Below, piece by piece: positions 24,073 to 26,159 of a DNA stretch of 26,159 nucleotides. The position numbers were made by a program, and so were the translations under genes. This DNA comes from Brachybacterium sp. UMB0905. Its GTDB lineage: Bacteria > Actinomycetota > Actinomycetes > Actinomycetales > Dermabacteraceae. The stretch lies in contig NZ_PNHL01000022.1 of the NCBI RefSeq assembly GCF_002871795.1, positions 1 through 26,159 of the forward strand. The letters are read 5' to 3'. How positions within the stretch are numbered: the first letter of the stretch is position 1; each line of letters begins with the position of its first letter. Under the pieces are notes generated by a model. It did no database searches. It was given only the letters and a program-made list of their open reading frames with translations, and was not told the origin of the DNA.

Positions 24073-25770
24073 CGGCGGATGCTCGGGATCGTAGAGTGGG
24101 GCAGCGGGGCTGGGTGGGTCTGCGGATGCTCCGTCACTGCCTGGTTCACCCGTCACCGAACCGCCCTCGTCATTTCCCGTCCCACATCCGCTCGCCTCGC
24201 CTCCGCTCGCCTCTCCCCGTGCTCGGCGGTGGGCGTCTTCCTCGCGTTCGAGGTAGGAGTTCCACACGACCCGCAGGTGATCGCCGAGCTCGCGGGTGAC
24301 GAGGTCGGTGTTACGTGTGGTCTCGGTCACGGGGCGGCTGCGTCCGCGGGTTCGGGCAGTCCAGGTGGTCACCCCGGTGTGGGGATCGCGGATCGGGTCG
24401 ATGAGTCCGAGGGTTTTGAGCCGGTGGTGGCTGTAGCAGAGCCGGTGGAGGTTCTCTGGGCTGGTGGGGCCTCCGCGGTCGGGGTGAGCGTGGTCGAATT
24501 CTTCGATGTGGTCGGTTTCGCCGCTGGTGGTGACGATGGTGCTGCACCCGGGGACTGCGCAGATCGGGTCGATCTGCCGCAGCAGCTCCTGCATCGACCG
24601 ACTCACCTGATAGGTCTTCGCCGCCCGCGGCAGGAAACTGCCGTCCACGGGGTCGGTGAGGACGCGGTGGAACACGGGGGCGTTCACCACGAGCTCACGG
24701 GCCATGGCGGGCGGGATCGGATGCGTCCCATCCACCTCACCAGGAGCCTCGGACTGACCGAGCAGCGTCATCACGGGCACGGTGACGTTGATGCGGAACC
24801 CGGACTCCGGCACCTCAATACCGTCGGTGCCGAAGGCGGTGCGGGTCAGGATCGCGTAGCGAAGCGCCGCGAGGGACATGGGCCTGCCGGTTTCGGCGAC
24901 AGTGCCGAACACGTCGAACGGAACAGAGACGGGGCTCAACGACGAGGCGGGGCCAGCCTCCGCCAGCGCCTGTCGTTGCGTGGTCTGCACCGCCCTCGCG
25001 GCGGCGTCGAGTCGGTGGCCGAGTGCGGTGATCTCCGGGACGGGGCCGGTGACCTGCAGGCAGGCGGTGCCGTCCATGTCGGGGGAGGTGAACACCTCGA
25101 CATTGCGCTGCTGGGTGGGATGCTCCTGCTGCAGGCCCGCACCGAACCATGCGATGAGCATGCGTAGCTCGCGGTAGAAGCGGTTCACGTCGATCCCGGC
25201 GAGGTCCCATTCCGCGACCCGGTCATCAACCTGACGGCGCTGCTCAGGCTCCAGGCGACGGGTCGAGCGGATCAGCCACTCGAACCACTCCACCGGCAGC
25301 ACCCCACCTGCGACGAGATCCAGGCAGAGGGGCAGATCACGGGTGGCGTGGACGGCGTCGCGCAGCTTCCCCTCCGCGCGCCCCACCTTGGAACGCAGAC
25401 CAGCTGCAGCGATCAGACAGTTGACCGCCAGCTCATCCGCCTCACCCGGGTGGTCATCATCCACGGTCCACAGCAACGCCAGGTCCCGGACCTCCTCCGC
25501 ATAGAGAGTGCCGGCGAGACGGCGGCGTTCCTGCACCCGGACCATCAACTGAGCTTCATCGCAGTCTGCTTCTGAGCCGGAGCGCACCGCGGCCATCGCA
25601 GGCGTCGTCGCACCCCGCCCGCGAATGATCCTGCGCGGCGGGCCAGCGGGAGTGGGTGCCGCATTCTTCCCGCGCCCGCCCCCACCCGCACGCGGGGCAC
25701 GCGCTGGCCCCTCGCCGCGGCTCACCGGCCGCGACACACCACTGCCCGGCTGTACATCGTCGAGTCCCAT
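24067..25770 (-). CDS. DUF222/REP13E12-type HNH endonuclease-like protein
   Basis: The 567-residue protein has the DUF222 architecture abundant in Actinobacteria: an alpha-helical DUF222 region (about 75-370) and a C-terminal HNH domain (about 405-456). The HNH domain carries a CAVPGC cysteine pair, the TDHIEEF histidine, the PENLHRLC asparagine/histidine and SHHRLK. Catalytic and metal-binding positions look intact. The first 60 residues and the last 60 are low-complexity (Gly/Arg/Pro and Gly/Ser/Pro). The ATG at 25770 has GAAAGGGGG upstream; a longer frame without family resemblance extends to 26040. Such genes are often present in several copies and behave like mobile or selfish DNA. The biological role is not known. 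Confidence 0.88.
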   Translation of the reverse strand: MGLDDVQPGSGVSRPVSRGEGPARAPRAGGGGRGKNAAPTPAGPPRRIIRGRGATTPAMAAVRSGSEADCDEAQLMVRVQERRRLAGTLYAEEVRDLALLWTVDDDHPGEADELAVNCLIAAAGLRSKVGRAEGKLRDAVHATRDLPLCLDLVAGGVLPVEWFEWLIRSTRRLEPEQRRQVDDRVAEWDLAGIDVNRFYRELRMLIAWFGAGLQQEHPTQQRNVEVFTSPDMDGTACLQVTGPVPEITALGHRLDAAARAVQTTQRQALAEAGPASSLSPVSVPFDVFGTVAETGRPMSLAALRYAILTRTAFGTDGIEVPESGFRINVTVPVMTLLGQSEAPGEVDGTHPIPPAMARELVVNAPVFHRVLTDPVDGSFLPRAAKTYQVSRSMQELLRQIDPICAVPGCSTIVTTSGETDHIEEFDHAHPDRGGPTSPENLHRLCYSHHRLKTLGLIDPIRDPHTGVTTWTARTRGRSRPVTETTRNTDLVTRELGDHLRVVWNSYLEREEDAHRRARGEASGGEASGCGTGNDEGGSVTGEPGSDGASADPPSPAAPLYDPEHPPY

Positions 25771-26091
25771 CACGCACCCCCTTTCCGGCGCCACATCGAG
25801 CCTTTCCGAACACCTCCATGATCCCATCCAAATCCCACTCATGGAAGGCCTCACGGCAAATGTGGATAAACCCCCGCTGTGGAGGAAAGGTCGCGGCGCC
25901 CCTCCACACCTCACGGCGAATTCACCGCGGGACACAGACCACCATCCACAGCTATACCCAGAGGCTGCACACGTATCCACACCTCGCACCTCGTCTGTCG
26001 GACCCGTGTGATAGTGCAACGAAGCACCCCTCACCAACACATCACCACCCTTTTGAAAGCGTGACTTCGCAGAGCCAATGCGCCCTATACC
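25771..26091. other. Gene-free region upstream of the HNH gene
   Basis: No credible gene or clear promoter is visible in these 321 bases. The region holds a cluster of DnaA-box-like sequences (25861-25981, listed separately) and ends at the presumed ISL3-type terminus at 26092. Confidence 0.6.
25861..25981. promoter_or_regulatory. Cluster of five DnaA-box-like sequences
   Basis: Five nine-base sites ending in the core TCCACA lie within 121 bp. One is a perfect TTATCCACA (25861-25869, minus strand). The others are TCCTCCACA (25878-25886, minus), CCCTCCACA (25900-25908, plus), CCATCCACA (25942-25950, plus) and GTATCCACA (25973-25981, plus). None of the usual origin genes is near, so a chromosomal origin is not proposed. 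Confidence 0.5.
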
Positions 26092-26159
26092 GGCTCTTCA
26101 CATTTGAGGGTGTAGGTGGGGTCTGAATCCGCCTGCTTCGAGGAGGCTGCGGGCGATGT
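26092..26159 (+). mobile_element. Left terminus of a probable ISL3-family insertion sequence (partial)
   Basis: The sequence from 26092 begins GGCTCTTCACATTTGAGGG. ISL3-family inverted repeats characteristically start GGCTCTTC or a close variant. Sixty-four bases in, an AGGAGG (26141-26146) is followed 9 nt later by an ATG at 26156 at the very edge, where a transposase would be expected to start. The rest lies outside. The 8 bp before the terminus (CCTATACC, 26084-26091) would be the target duplication if this is correct. Confidence 0.5.

Noticed and set aside
25861..25981. The DnaA-box cluster as the chromosomal origin
   Set aside because: No dnaA, dnaN, recF, gyrB or rpmH nearby, no clear AT-rich unwinding stretch, and accessory genes around it.
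1..26159. CRISPR arrays, toxin-antitoxin pairs, retrons or phage structural modules
   Set aside because: No regularly spaced repeats, no recognisable paired small genes and no such protein motifs were seen on either strand.

Overview
The window is GC-rich chromosomal DNA from an actinobacterium. The gene order rne-rplU-rpmA-obgE-proB ... proA-nadD-(membrane protein)-rsfS-histidine phosphatase, and coaD-DUF177-rnc-mutM, is the usual actinobacterial housekeeping layout. Dense NTGA start/stop overlaps, TANNNT-type -10 hexamers and a DUF222/HNH gene point to the order Micrococcales, perhaps a Brachybacterium/Dermabacter relative. The genus is inference from style, not a database match.

Layout. 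Positions 1-1012 are a small scar of mobile DNA: the right end of an IS3-type insertion sequence sits inside a large serine recombinase remnant, which runs up to a tRNA-Ala(GGC) gene and its terminator. From 1064 to 4836 a minus-strand block encodes proA, a 56-residue membrane peptide, nadD, an unknown one-helix membrane protein, rsfS and a GpgP-like phosphatase. A plus-strand OsmC-family gene (4995-5432) separates it from a second minus-strand block (5462-12006): rne, rplU, rpmA, obgE, proB.

From 12355 to 19802 a plus-strand operon encodes cytochrome bd oxidase and its assembly exporter (cydA-cydB-cydD-cydC), followed 10 nt later by a GAF-containing histidine kinase. The likely partner response regulator (DosR/NarL type) lies tail-to-tail with the kinase, as the last gene of the minus-strand coaD-DUF177-rnc-mutM cluster. 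An inverted repeat with the half-sites and spacing of a DosR box lies 42 nt upstream of the inferred cydA transcription start, where no -35 element is visible. The kinase, regulator and site together look like a dedicated control circuit for the bd oxidase. This is the main hypothesis from the window.

The right end (23401-26159) is accessory: a DUF3224 gene, a 30-bp stem-loop in a gene-free gap, a DUF222/HNH endonuclease-like gene, a cluster of DnaA-box-like sequences upstream of it, and what looks like the left terminus of an ISL3-family insertion sequence cut by the window edge. I saw no CRISPR array, rRNA, prophage module or recognisable defence island.
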